From positions 1 to 33,864 of the forward strand of contig JAHWJH010000013.1 of the NCBI GenBank assembly GCA_019348555.1: a stretch of DNA of 33,864 nt, written 5' to 3'. Shown piece by piece: positions 15,572 through 22,244 of this stretch. The translations under genes were made by a program, and so were the position numbers. Position 1 is the stretch's first letter. Each line of letters starts with the position of its first letter. The notes under the pieces are model-generated. The model was not told the origin of the DNA, did not search any database, and saw nothing but the letters and a program-made list of their open reading frames with translations. Source of the stretch: Actinomycetota bacterium. GTDB lineage: Bacteria; Actinomycetota; Acidimicrobiia; Acidimicrobiales; CADCSY01.

Positions 15572-16048
15572 CTAGTCCCACCATCCGAGCGCCCACTCCC
15601 CCTCACCGGGTTCGCCGGCGGCGCGGCGGAACGTTTCCATGCAGCGCACGAGCTCCCGGCGCTCCGACGTGCTCATCTGGGCCACGATGGCCCCGAGCTC
15701 CTTCCTTCGAGCGTCGGTGATCTTGCGAACGAGCCCCACCCCGGCTCTGGTCAGCCGGAGCGACACCCCACGGTCGGCTGGGTCTCGCCGAACCAGTCCC
15801 TTTTCGATCAGGCGATCACACATGCGCGTGGCGGTGGAGGGGTGCACCCCGAGCGCGCCGGCCAGACCGACCAGGCTCTGCGGTCCCAGCTGACCCAGCG
15901 TTGCCAGCGCTCGGCATTGTGGGAGCGTCACGTCGTGTGCCGTGGCCGACAGCGAGCGGGTCGAGATGGCCACGAGGACGCGGGACCCCGCGACCACCGC
16001 GTCGAGCACCCGGTCGAGGTCGGGGTCACCTCCGAGTCGTCCGGTCAC
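15572..16048 (-). CDS. MarR-family winged-helix regulator
   Basis: This 158-residue regulator starts at the GTG at 16048, six bases after a CAGAAT -10-like element, so it is probably leaderless. The ORF-track start at 16108 would place the operator inside the coding sequence. LGQLGPQSLVGLAGALGVHP and STATRMCDRLIEKGLVRRDP form the winged-helix DNA-binding core (about 57-104), and DRGVSLRLTRAG is the wing. A long helix from about 105 makes the dimer interface. MarR dimers usually repress neighbouring genes and release on binding phenolic ligands or cysteine oxidation. Likely targets are its own promoter and the VKOR-like gene. Confidence 0.88.
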   Translation of the reverse strand: MTGRLGGDPDLDRVLDAVVAGSRVLVAISTRSLSATAHDVTLPQCRALATLGQLGPQSLVGLAGALGVHPSTATRMCDRLIEKGLVRRDPADRGVSLRLTRAGVGLVRKITDARRKELGAIVAQMSTSERRELVRCMETFRRAAGEPGEGEWALGWWD

Positions 16049-16081
16049 GGTCCGATTCTGCCCAGGCTTTGCACTGTGCAC
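16049..16081 (-). promoter_or_regulatory. MarR autoregulatory promoter and operator
   Basis: The inverted repeat TTGCA-CTG-TGCA (16069-16080) sits about ten bases upstream of CAGAAT (16060-16055), which is six bases from the GTG start. The repeat therefore covers the -35 to spacer region, a classic place for self-repression. Confidence 0.55.
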
Positions 16082-16262
16082 CAGGGGTCGGATCGACTCG
16101 AGCGTCACAGCAGACGGACGAGGAGACTCGGAAGTCGACGGGTGAAAGTGCCGGTTCGGGACCGGTGACCAGACGGTGACGAGCGGCGACAGGTGCGTTA
16201 CTCGGGCTGGGAAACGCCTTGTCGTATTGACCTCTTACCACGGCCTAGAAGGAGAGGAGCGC

Positions 16263-16445
16263 ATGTTCAATGCAGCCGTCGTCCTGGCCCAGACCGATAG
16301 CGGGATCAGCGCCGGGCTTCTGTTGGCCGGCCTCGTCGCCGTCGCCGCCGGCATCGTGATCCTGGTCATCCCTCGGGTCCTCAACTACGTCGTGGCCATC
16401 TACCTGTTGGCCTCCGGGGCCCTACTGATCTTCGAGGCGCTGTAG
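16263..16445 (+). CDS. DUF3096-like membrane micro-protein
   Basis: This 60-residue protein starts at an ATG preceded by GGAGAGGAG. After a short polar start (TDSGIS) it has two hydrophobic segments joined by the VIPRVLNYVVAIYL motif typical of the DUF3096 family of small two-helix membrane proteins of unknown function. The longer ORF-track start (16176) lacks a ribosome site. Its last 46 bases overlap the 3' end of the convergent STAS gene. No neighbour explains a role. Confidence 0.72.
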   Translation: MFNAAVVLAQTDSGISAGLLLAGLVAVAAGIVILVIPRVLNYVVAIYLLASGALLIFEAL

Positions 16446-16930
16446 GCCTGTCGCCCTCCCCGCGGCGCCGCCTGCAGCATCATTGGGCATCGACTTCTCG
16501 TGTTCACCGATCTGTCCTGGCGAGCGCACAGCAGTCGTCCGGTTGCAGCCGTCGTCCGCCCCACGACGTCTCCTGCCTGAGTGGGTACCGTCCCTGATGG
16601 CGGAGCTCCCAGCACATCGGCGAGCCCCGAAAACTCGATCACCCGAGCGGCCAGTGGTGCCGCTGAGACCGCTTTGCAGGCAAAGCCCGACCGGGTCACC
16701 GCAGCAACCGCGACAGCCAAGAGCCGAGCTCCCGCCATGTCGATGAAATCCAGATCGGCGAGGTCGAAGATCACGTCCCGGTCGAGGTGGCGCAATTCGC
16801 CGGCGACGAATCCGGTCACCGCCTGCGCTGCAGCGAGGTCGAGGTCCCCGGTCAGGCCAACCACGACCGAGTCGGATCGACGGTCGACAACCACGTCGAA
16901 GTGGTCTGCCTTCTCATCCCAGTTCTCCAT
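16400..16930 (-). CDS. STAS-domain protein without the phosphorylatable serine
   Basis: The ATG at 16930 follows GAGGAG, and residues 1-110 form a STAS domain like anti-sigma factor antagonists (GLTGDLDLAAAQAVTGFV, DVIFDLADLDFIDMAGARLL). In SpoIIAA-type proteins the loop is DSSG with a serine phosphorylated by the cognate kinase; here it reads D64-M-A-G, so that switch is missing. It may be constitutively active or controlled by expression. Residues 111-176 are a polar tail without recognisable structure that runs into the DUF3096 gene, possibly read-through after loss of an earlier stop. No anti-sigma kinase or sigma gene is adjacent. Confidence 0.78.
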   Translation of the reverse strand: MENWDEKADHFDVVVDRRSDSVVVGLTGDLDLAAAQAVTGFVAGELRHLDRDVIFDLADLDFIDMAGARLLAVAVAAVTRSGFACKAVSAAPLAARVIEFSGLADVLGAPPSGTVPTQAGDVVGRTTAATGRLLCARQDRSVNTRSRCPMMLQAAPRGGRQAYSASKISRAPEANR

Positions 16931-17110
16931 GGGTCTCCTCGGCGATGAAACAGGCTGTAGTCACCCCGGGCTGGAGCGCGTGTAGCACGGACTTGGCAAC
17001 CTCAGGCTCGCGCCTCGTCGTAACACCGCCACCTCCCGCCGGTAACAGCTGTGTTGCCATCTACCACCTGATCCGGTCGAGGACATGGCCGGCTAGGACA
17101 ACATGGCGAT

Positions 17111-17149
17111 CGACGAAGGGCGCTATGTCGTCGCGCCGGGTTGGAACCG
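17111..17149 (+). repeat. Hairpin element, copy 1
   Basis: CGACGA pairs with TCGTCG around the loop AGGGCGCTATG, followed closely by GGAACCG. Copy 2, about 150 bases downstream, has a related loop (GCGATGT) and trailing GGGAACCG but a different stem sequence, which is the pattern expected if structure is conserved. Confidence 0.4.
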
Positions 17150-17259
17150 ACAGGAGAACGGCGCCGTTCCCGCCGCGAAGAGGGAGCGGGAGCAGAAGGA
17201 TTCGACAGCTCCGCTGCTGGTGACGTTGGCGGTACACCGCCGTTACCGCCCGGTTGCGT

Positions 17260-17305
17260 CGGTTCGCCATACTCCGAGGGGGCGATGTCCCCTCGGTGGG
17301 AACCG
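17260..17305 (+). repeat. Hairpin element, copy 2
   Basis: The inner stem CCGAGGGG/CCCCTCGG encloses GCGATGT, and the outer stem CGGTTC/GAACCG closes it, with an asymmetric internal loop. It ends 21 bases before the GTG of the secreted protein gene, so it could influence its translation. The loop and trailing sequence match copy 1. Confidence 0.45.
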
Positions 17306-17326
17306 CAACAGCAGGGACGGTTGAGG

Positions 17327-17740
17327 GTGCGCTTGGCTTGCGGGTGCTGGCGTGTGGCGACAGCGGCCATGCTCACCACGTCGCTGACCGTCTGCGCCGG
17401 CGGCGATCGCCAGCAGAAGGCGGAAACGTCGAGCCCGTCCGTGCCCGTGCCCGCCGAGGAGCTGGCGGTGACCGCGCCAGTCACGCGCGTCCTGGCCCCT
17501 CACGCCCTAGAGCTGGGCGAGCCACCCACCCTGGTCATCGTCATCGACGGCGTACCGTCATCACTCCGGCCCGGAGTCGAGGTCCAAGCGACGGGGAGCG
17601 TCCGGGTGTTCCGTGCAGAGCTGGGGGCCGAGCTGGGCATCCCGCTCAGCGGCTGGGGACTGGAGTCGTTTGAAGGTTCCGAGTGCCTGGTCGTGGCCAG
17701 CCTCGTCCTCCCCGACAGAGCGGAAACGCCAAGGCAGTGA
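17327..17740 (+). CDS. Small exported (probable lipo-)protein, OB-fold-like
   Basis: From the GTG at 17327 this gives 137 residues. A short N-terminus leads to a hydrophobic ATAAMLTTSLTVCAGG stretch that could be a lipoprotein signal, though V before the cysteine is not an ideal lipobox. The rest (VTRVLAPHALELG, LRPGVEVQATGSVRVF, SFEGSECLVVASLVL) resembles small actinobacterial secreted proteins with a predicted OB-like barrel and no known function. The upstream ORF-track extension overlaps the hairpin elements and is unlikely. It lies ahead of the two-component operon in the same direction. Confidence 0.55.
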   Translation: MRLACGCWRVATAAMLTTSLTVCAGGDRQQKAETSSPSVPVPAEELAVTAPVTRVLAPHALELGEPPTLVIVIDGVPSSLRPGVEVQATGSVRVFRAELGAELGIPLSGWGLESFEGSECLVVASLVLPDRAETPRQ

Positions 17741-18100
17741 CCAGCGACCTGGACGGTTGGGACTACCAGCTGCTCGCACCGTCACCCGCTGGTGGTGTTG
17801 CCCACATGGCTACGCTTCTCGCCCGGAGGTGCGGAATGGTGCGTTTGCGACCGTTCGACAGGCGTCGGCAAGTCACCGTTCCCGCCGCCCGCCACGAGGA
17901 ACGACGACGGCGCCGCAGCATGAGCAGCACAGCGACGCAGCGCCCGACATGGTCGGGCGGCCAGGATCTTCGGCGACCAAGGTGGCCAGCAGCAGCACAG
18001 CCCTCGGGGGCCTACCACCTCAACCTTCAAGCAACGTTGCGGAGCGAGCAGGTCAGCATGCCCCACGCCGCCGCGGCACGCACCAGGCAGGAGACCGGCG
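17741..18100. other. Intergenic leader of the two-component operon
   Basis: I see no gene in these 360 bases. It contains a perfect 8-bp stem CGCCCGAC-ATG-GTCGGGCG (17941-17959), a 10-bp palindrome GCAACGTTGC (18031-18040) about 60 bases before the regulator start, and a weaker ACCAGC/GCTGGT pair (17765-17793). The palindrome is a candidate operator. AGGAG lies eight bases before the ATG at 18101. Confidence 0.45.
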
Positions 18101-18781
18101 ATGAACGAACGCATCCTCTATGTCGAAGACGACGACTCGCTGAGGGAGAGCGCGACGCTCGTCCTCGAGCGGGTGGGGTTTTCGGTGACGGCAGTGGGCG
18201 ACGGCCAGAAGGCGCTCGACAACTTCTCGTCGAGTCGCTTCGACCTGGTGCTGCTCGACGTCATGCTGCCGTCGGTCGACGGCTTCGACGTCTGCCGGGA
18301 GATCCGGCGTAGGGCGCGCACCCCTATCGTCATGCTCACCGCCCGGACGGAAACCGCCGAGGTCGTCGCCGGGCTGGAGCTCGGAGCTGACGACTACGTC
18401 ACCAAGCCGTTCGAGGGGTCCGAGCTCGTGGCCCGTGTCCGCGCCGTCCTACGTCGTGGGGTGCCCGACAGCGAGTCGACGGTCCTGCGAGTTGGGGGCC
18501 TCGAGATCGACGCCGACGCCTTTCGTGTCAGCAACGACGGCATCGCCGTCGAGCTGACGGCCACGGAGTTCCGTCTGCTCCTGGAGCTCGTCCGCCACTC
18601 CGGGCGGGTCTTGACCCGCGAGCTGCTCCTGGACCTGGTCTGGGGGTACGACTACCTCGGCGACTCCCGGCTGGTCGACATGGCTGTCAAGCGCGTCCGC
18701 GACAAGCTTGGCGACGACCCCCGCACTCCCAGGTACATCACCACGGTGCGCGGCGTGGGCTACCGCTTCGACGAGCCGTGA
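18101..18781 (+). CDS. OmpR/PhoB-family response regulator
   Basis: This 226-residue regulator has a receiver (acidic pocket EDDD, phosphoacceptor D53 in LLDVMLP, T80, K102 in YVTKPF) joined to a C-terminal winged helix (LTATEFRLLLELVRHSGRVL, VDMAVKRVRDKLG, ITTVRGVGYRF). Phosphorylation by the adjacent kinase should promote dimerisation and DNA binding at direct repeats. Its stop overlaps the kinase start, so the pair is co-translated. The gene set resembles envelope-stress systems such as CseB/CseC, but the sequence does not prove that identity. The likely targets include its own operon and the lipoproteins around it. Confidence 0.92.
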   Translation: MNERILYVEDDDSLRESATLVLERVGFSVTAVGDGQKALDNFSSSRFDLVLLDVMLPSVDGFDVCREIRRRARTPIVMLTARTETAEVVAGLELGADDYVTKPFEGSELVARVRAVLRRGVPDSESTVLRVGGLEIDADAFRVSNDGIAVELTATEFRLLLELVRHSGRVLTRELLLDLVWGYDYLGDSRLVDMAVKRVRDKLGDDPRTPRYITTVRGVGYRFDEP

Positions 18782-20217
18782 TGGCCACGACGGTTCCCAT
18801 CCCCGTACCGGGCGGGTTCCGGCGCCGTCTCACCGTCGCCTTCGTGCTGGTAGCCGCATCCGCTGGTGGACTCCTCGCCCTCACCAGCTACGTGCTGGTC
18901 CGCGAGTACCGGCATCAGACGTTCGAGAACCACGCCGAGGAAGGTGCGAAGCTGAGCTTGCTGTCGACGCCCGGTGAGTTGTCCCTGACGGATTTCGAGG
19001 CACTTCTGGCCGAGTTCCGTCGCCGCGGCGGGTTCGAGACGGTCGCCTTGGTCGATGGCGCCGTGTTCTCCTCCCTTCCCGAGCTCGGCATGGACGACAT
19101 CCCCGACGACCTCCTCGGTCGCGTCGAGCCGTCTCAGCTCCTCGGAGCGGACACCGTCGTCGACGGTCACCCCTACCGGGTGGTCGCAGGGCAACGTCGG
19201 GACAGCAGCGCCCGTCTCTACTTCTTCTCCTCCAAGCAGGAGCTCATCGCCAGCGTGACCGAGATGCGCAACGTGCTGGCCGTCAGCTGGCTGGTGGCCG
19301 TGGCGGCCGCCGCCCTGGTCGGGCGCCACGTGGCCCGGCGCACGCTGCGACCGGTGCGTGCCGCCGCCGAGGCCTCCCAGTCGCTTGCCGAGGGCCTGCT
19401 CGACACGAGGCTGACGCGCCTCTCCGATGACGAGTTCGGCGTGCTCGGTCACGCCTTCAACGAGATGGCCGACGCCCTGCAGGCCAAGATGGAACAACTC
19501 GAGCGCAGGGCGGAGAGAGAGCGGCGCTTCACCGCCGACGTGGCCCACGAGCTGCGTACTCCGCTGGCGGCGATGATGTCGGCCCTGTCCCTGGTCGAGG
19601 ACGGCCTCGGCGAACTGCCCTCGGACATGCGCCGCCCGGTGGAGCTCCTGGTCAGCGACGTACGCCGGCTCCAAGGCCTTGTCCTCGAGCTGTTGGAGTT
19701 GGCCCGGCTCGACGCAGGACGAGAGGACGCTCACCTCGAACCCCTGCGCCTCCAGGATGCGCTCAAAGCAGCCGTGGCCACCTGCGACCCCGACGACACG
19801 ATCGAGGCGGAGGTGCCTGACGACGTGTACGTGATGGCCGATCGCGTCCGGTTCCGACGGGTGGTGACGAACTTGTTGGACAACGCCTGTCGCCATGGTG
19901 CGCCGCCGATCAACGTGGAGGCGCAGGAACAGGCCGACACGGTCGAAATCCACGTGCTCGATCGGGGCCCGGGCATCGGCGACGGCGACGGCGACAATGA
20001 GCGGCTGTTTCACCGCTTCTACAAGGCAGACACTGCGCGCACCCGGGACGGAGCCGGTCTGGGGCTGGCCATCGCCCTCGAGAACGCCAAGCTGCAACGA
20101 GGAGAGCTACGAGCCTCCAACCGCGAGGGCGGAGGTGCCTGCTTCACGTTCGTGCTGAGGGCCACTTCGTCTGGCGCAGAACGCGACCACGAGCACCACC
20201 AGACGTCCTCCATCTGA
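18781..20217 (+). CDS. Membrane sensor histidine kinase with HAMP domain
   Basis: This kinase of about 478 residues begins at the ATG at 18781 (TGATG junction with the regulator); the GTG at 18778 is an alternative. It has a first membrane helix (about 19-40), an extracytoplasmic sensor of some 125 residues, a second helix (about 166-183), a HAMP domain, and a HisKA motif FTADVAHELRTPLAAM with phospho-His near 256. The ATP domain shows TNLLDNACRHG, DRGPGIGD and GAGLGLAI. The sensor has no cysteines or known ligand fold. The C-terminal tail is polar and histidine-rich (DHEHHQ). Two lipoprotein genes follow and may modulate sensing. Confidence 0.92.
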   Translation: MATTVPIPVPGGFRRRLTVAFVLVAASAGGLLALTSYVLVREYRHQTFENHAEEGAKLSLLSTPGELSLTDFEALLAEFRRRGGFETVALVDGAVFSSLPELGMDDIPDDLLGRVEPSQLLGADTVVDGHPYRVVAGQRRDSSARLYFFSSKQELIASVTEMRNVLAVSWLVAVAAAALVGRHVARRTLRPVRAAAEASQSLAEGLLDTRLTRLSDDEFGVLGHAFNEMADALQAKMEQLERRAERERRFTADVAHELRTPLAAMMSALSLVEDGLGELPSDMRRPVELLVSDVRRLQGLVLELLELARLDAGREDAHLEPLRLQDALKAAVATCDPDDTIEAEVPDDVYVMADRVRFRRVVTNLLDNACRHGAPPINVEAQEQADTVEIHVLDRGPGIGDGDGDNERLFHRFYKADTARTRDGAGLGLAIALENAKLQRGELRASNREGGGACFTFVLRATSSGAERDHEHHQTSSI

Positions 20218-20403
20218 GCGGCCCACTCGGCGCCAGTCCGGCGTGGGGAGCTGGACCTGGGCGTTGGCCTGTGCCGCTGGCACCGCTCAGCCTGGTCGTT
20301 ACCGGGAGGTGGCGTCGCCGCTACGCCGCCGTGACCGAGGGAGGGTACGCGCCGGCGTAGCCAAGCGAGGCGTTCACAACGGCACAGAGCAAGAGGAGGA
20401 GAG

Positions 20404-20895
20404 ATGGCCCAGCGGTTCGAGAGGTCCGTAACGACCGCTACGGCCAGCATCGATCGGAACGGCTGGACCGGCGGCGCCGGGGATGAAGCGCACTCGACAT
20501 GGGCGGAGTCGACCCAAGGCGACGAGACGGCGACGGTCCTGCGCCAGGACCCTCCTTGTCCCGAGCCGGGGCCTTCGGTCAGGCAGCTCCTGGGGACTGG
20601 CATCGCCGCCCTTGCCGCAGTGGCCCTGTCGGCGTGCGGTGGCGGAGCCGGAGGAGACACCGCTCAGTTCTGCGACGAGGCGGCCGATCGCATCGGTGCC
20701 TTCAGGGCGGCGGGCGGCGAGGTATCCCCGACGATCATCGGGACCCTGCGCGAGCTCTCTCTCCACGCCCCCGACGTCCTGACGGACGACTTTGCGACCG
20801 TCACCGAGGCGTCCGGCGACCAGGAGATGGACCGTGCACTGGACGACATCGAGAGGTTTCTCGTGGAAGAATGCGGGCTGGAGGTTCGAACATGA
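20404..20895 (+). CDS. Lipoprotein with an unusually long N-terminal extension
   Basis: The ATG at 20404 has a strong GAGGAGGAG ribosome site and gives 163 residues. The hydrophobic stretch LLGTGIAALAAVALSAC with lipobox LSAC places the lipidated cysteine at residue 78, far later than usual. About 58 polar residues precede it, and no ATG, GTG or TTG lies between. The mature part, with two cysteines (AQFCDEAADRIGAF, VEECGLEV), is a small helical domain common among uncharacterised actinobacterial lipoproteins. It overlaps the next gene by ATGA. It may be a secreted partner of the upstream kinase; that is inference from position. Confidence 0.65.
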   Translation: MAQRFERSVTTATASIDRNGWTGGAGDEAHSTWAESTQGDETATVLRQDPPCPEPGPSVRQLLGTGIAALAAVALSACGGGAGGDTAQFCDEAADRIGAFRAAGGEVSPTIIGTLRELSLHAPDVLTDDFATVTEASGDQEMDRALDDIERFLVEECGLEVRT

Positions 20896-21065
20896 CCGAC
20901 GCAAGGCCGAGGCCATGGCGGCTGGGCTTGGCGGTGCTCGCCTTGACCGGGCTTGCCCTGACCGGGGCCTGCTCCGACGAGGGCGACGACCTGAGGCCGT
21001 CGGAACCTGAAGTGGGCGAGGAGGACACTGAGGTCGTCCCCGGAGAGGGTGGCCCGGTCGACTGA
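20892..21065 (+). CDS. Small acidic lipoprotein
   Basis: This 57-residue protein starts at the ATG at 20892, overlapping the previous stop by ATGA. RPRPWRLGLAVLALTGLA followed by LTGAC is a textbook lipoprotein signal, leaving a mature acidic peptide of about 31 residues (SDEGDD, EVGEEDTEVVPGEG). It was missed as a separate ORF in the track, where it is the end of a longer frame. It is the last gene of the regulator-kinase-lipoprotein operon. Such a short, highly charged tail may be a surface tether or kinase modulator, but no function is recognised. Confidence 0.7.
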   Translation: MTDARPRPWRLGLAVLALTGLALTGACSDEGDDLRPSEPEVGEEDTEVVPGEGGPVD

Positions 21066-21088
21066 GCGGGATCTCGCTCCGCTCGCGT

Positions 21089-21601
21089 TCAGCGCTCCTC
21101 AGGAGCAGGCCCGAGCGACAAGCTCAACTGGGTGATGACACCCGCGTCCTCGCCGAAGCGCTCGATCGCCTCGAGGGTGTCCTCCACGGTGGCGCTCACC
21201 GTCAGCTCCCGTCCGTCGACCAGCCAACGCCCTCTGAGCGTCCCCACGCCGATCTCATGCGGCTGCTCCACCACGGCAGAAGCAGGAAGGCGCTCGGAGT
21301 AGAACGCCAGGACCATCTCCGGTGAGGTGTCGCGTACTGCGTAAGAACGCGACACCACGCCGTCCTGCTCGTTGCGCTGCCCCAGGGGTTCGGAGCGAGG
21401 GGGCAGCGGAAGCTCGTCGAAGTCCCCCTGCCCGAACGTGGTCACCGCGGGCGCGGGCTGCGTGCCCTCGTCGCTTGGGCTGCAGGAGGCGAAGGCGATC
21501 GACATCGCCACGGCACCCGCCATCAGGGCACCCGAGCAGGGTCGACGACGCTTTCGGTCGCTGGCATGTGGCCGGTGATGTACGCGGTCGCGCCACTTCA
21601 T
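21089..21601 (-). CDS. Lipoprotein of unknown function
   Basis: The ATG at 21601 gives 170 residues, with a G-rich ribosome site upstream. An arginine-rich N-terminus, a hydrophobic segment and the lipobox FASC mark it as a lipoprotein. The mature part has LPLPPRSEPLG, SPEMVLAFYSERLPA and a WLVDGRELTVSA strand, the pattern of small actinobacterial proteins with a predicted alpha/beta fold. The remaining ORF-track sequence to 22411 is shadow. It converges on the two-component operon with 23 bases between stops. Confidence 0.72.
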   Translation of the reverse strand: MKWRDRVHHRPHASDRKRRRPCSGALMAGAVAMSIAFASCSPSDEGTQPAPAVTTFGQGDFDELPLPPRSEPLGQRNEQDGVVSRSYAVRDTSPEMVLAFYSERLPASAVVEQPHEIGVGTLRGRWLVDGRELTVSATVEDTLEAIERFGEDAGVITQLSLSLGPAPEER

Positions 21602-21883
21602 CTGGCGTCCCCCGTCGAGCTCCTGATAGAGCCGAGGATCACCCGGCGATGGTCCGTCATGGTCCGCTCCTTTGGTCACCCCCATTCGTGCCCAACGCTC
21701 GTCACTGCTGCGGTCACGACGTGTAACGATCACGTCACTCCGCCAGGAGGGCACCGGTCGCATGCGGGTGCTGCTCCACGCCGGTGGTGTCACCTGGGCG
21801 AGCTGCTGCCTCCGGAGTGCTGGTCCCCACTCAGACGCGTAGAGCCCCATGTTCCCGCCGATCCGACACGGGTAGGGGCACGC

Positions 21884-22234
21884 ATGGCCAAGTACAAGGT
21901 GAACGACGAAGGCGTGGCCCTTGCCCGCAAGCTGATCGACGACAGCAAGGTCGACACCGAGACGAACTGGTCGGACGCAGCTCCATCGACGGACGAGGAG
22001 AACGCCAAGATCGACCAGGAGGGCTACCGCGGCTACGGCAAGTGGCACCTGGCCATCGACACCGAGGCCTCGGAGGAGACCAAGAGCCGCTACGGGTTTC
22101 CCTACGGCGACTTCTCCAAGGTTAACCGAGCTGCCCTCATCCACGCCAAGCAGCGCGCGTCGCAGAACGACCACGACGACGTGGTGGAAGCGGCCGGCCG
22201 ACTGCTCGAGCACCTGGACAGCACCACCAGCTGA
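21884..22234 (+). CDS. Conserved hypothetical protein
   Basis: The ATG at 21884, six bases after AGGGG, gives a 116-residue soluble, charged protein starting MAKYKVNDEGVALARKLID. The middle (GYGKWHLAID, SEETKSRYGFPYGDFSKVNR) and the helical end (AALIHAKQRASQNDHDDVVE) match a pattern I recall from actinobacterial hypothetical proteins, but I know of no assigned function. There are no cysteines or nucleotide motifs. It ends 10 bases before the convergent recQ stop. The 282 bases upstream form a divergent promoter region with the lipoprotein gene. Confidence 0.72.
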   Translation: MAKYKVNDEGVALARKLIDDSKVDTETNWSDAAPSTDEENAKIDQEGYRGYGKWHLAIDTEASEETKSRYGFPYGDFSKVNRAALIHAKQRASQNDHDDVVEAAGRLLEHLDSTTS

Positions 22235-22244
22235 TCGAGGGCCA

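Larger units (their letters stand above)
16931..17326. other. Intergenic region with inverted repeats and a duplicated hairpin element
   Basis: No gene is convincing in these 396 bases. It holds GGTAACA-GCTG-TGTTGCC (17041-17058), a near-perfect inverted repeat, and GGCGGT-AC-ACCGCC (17228-17241), a perfect one. Both look like operators. Two related stem-loops, annotated separately, lie at 17111-17149 and 17260-17305. Everything points toward regulation of the secreted protein gene at 17327. Confidence 0.5.

Noticed and set aside
17780-17900. Fragments resembling a c-di-GMP-I riboswitch on the minus strand (GCAAAC, GTAGCC)
   Set aside because: The fragments are not in the order or spacing of the GEMM-I fold, and no gene on that strand follows within reach.
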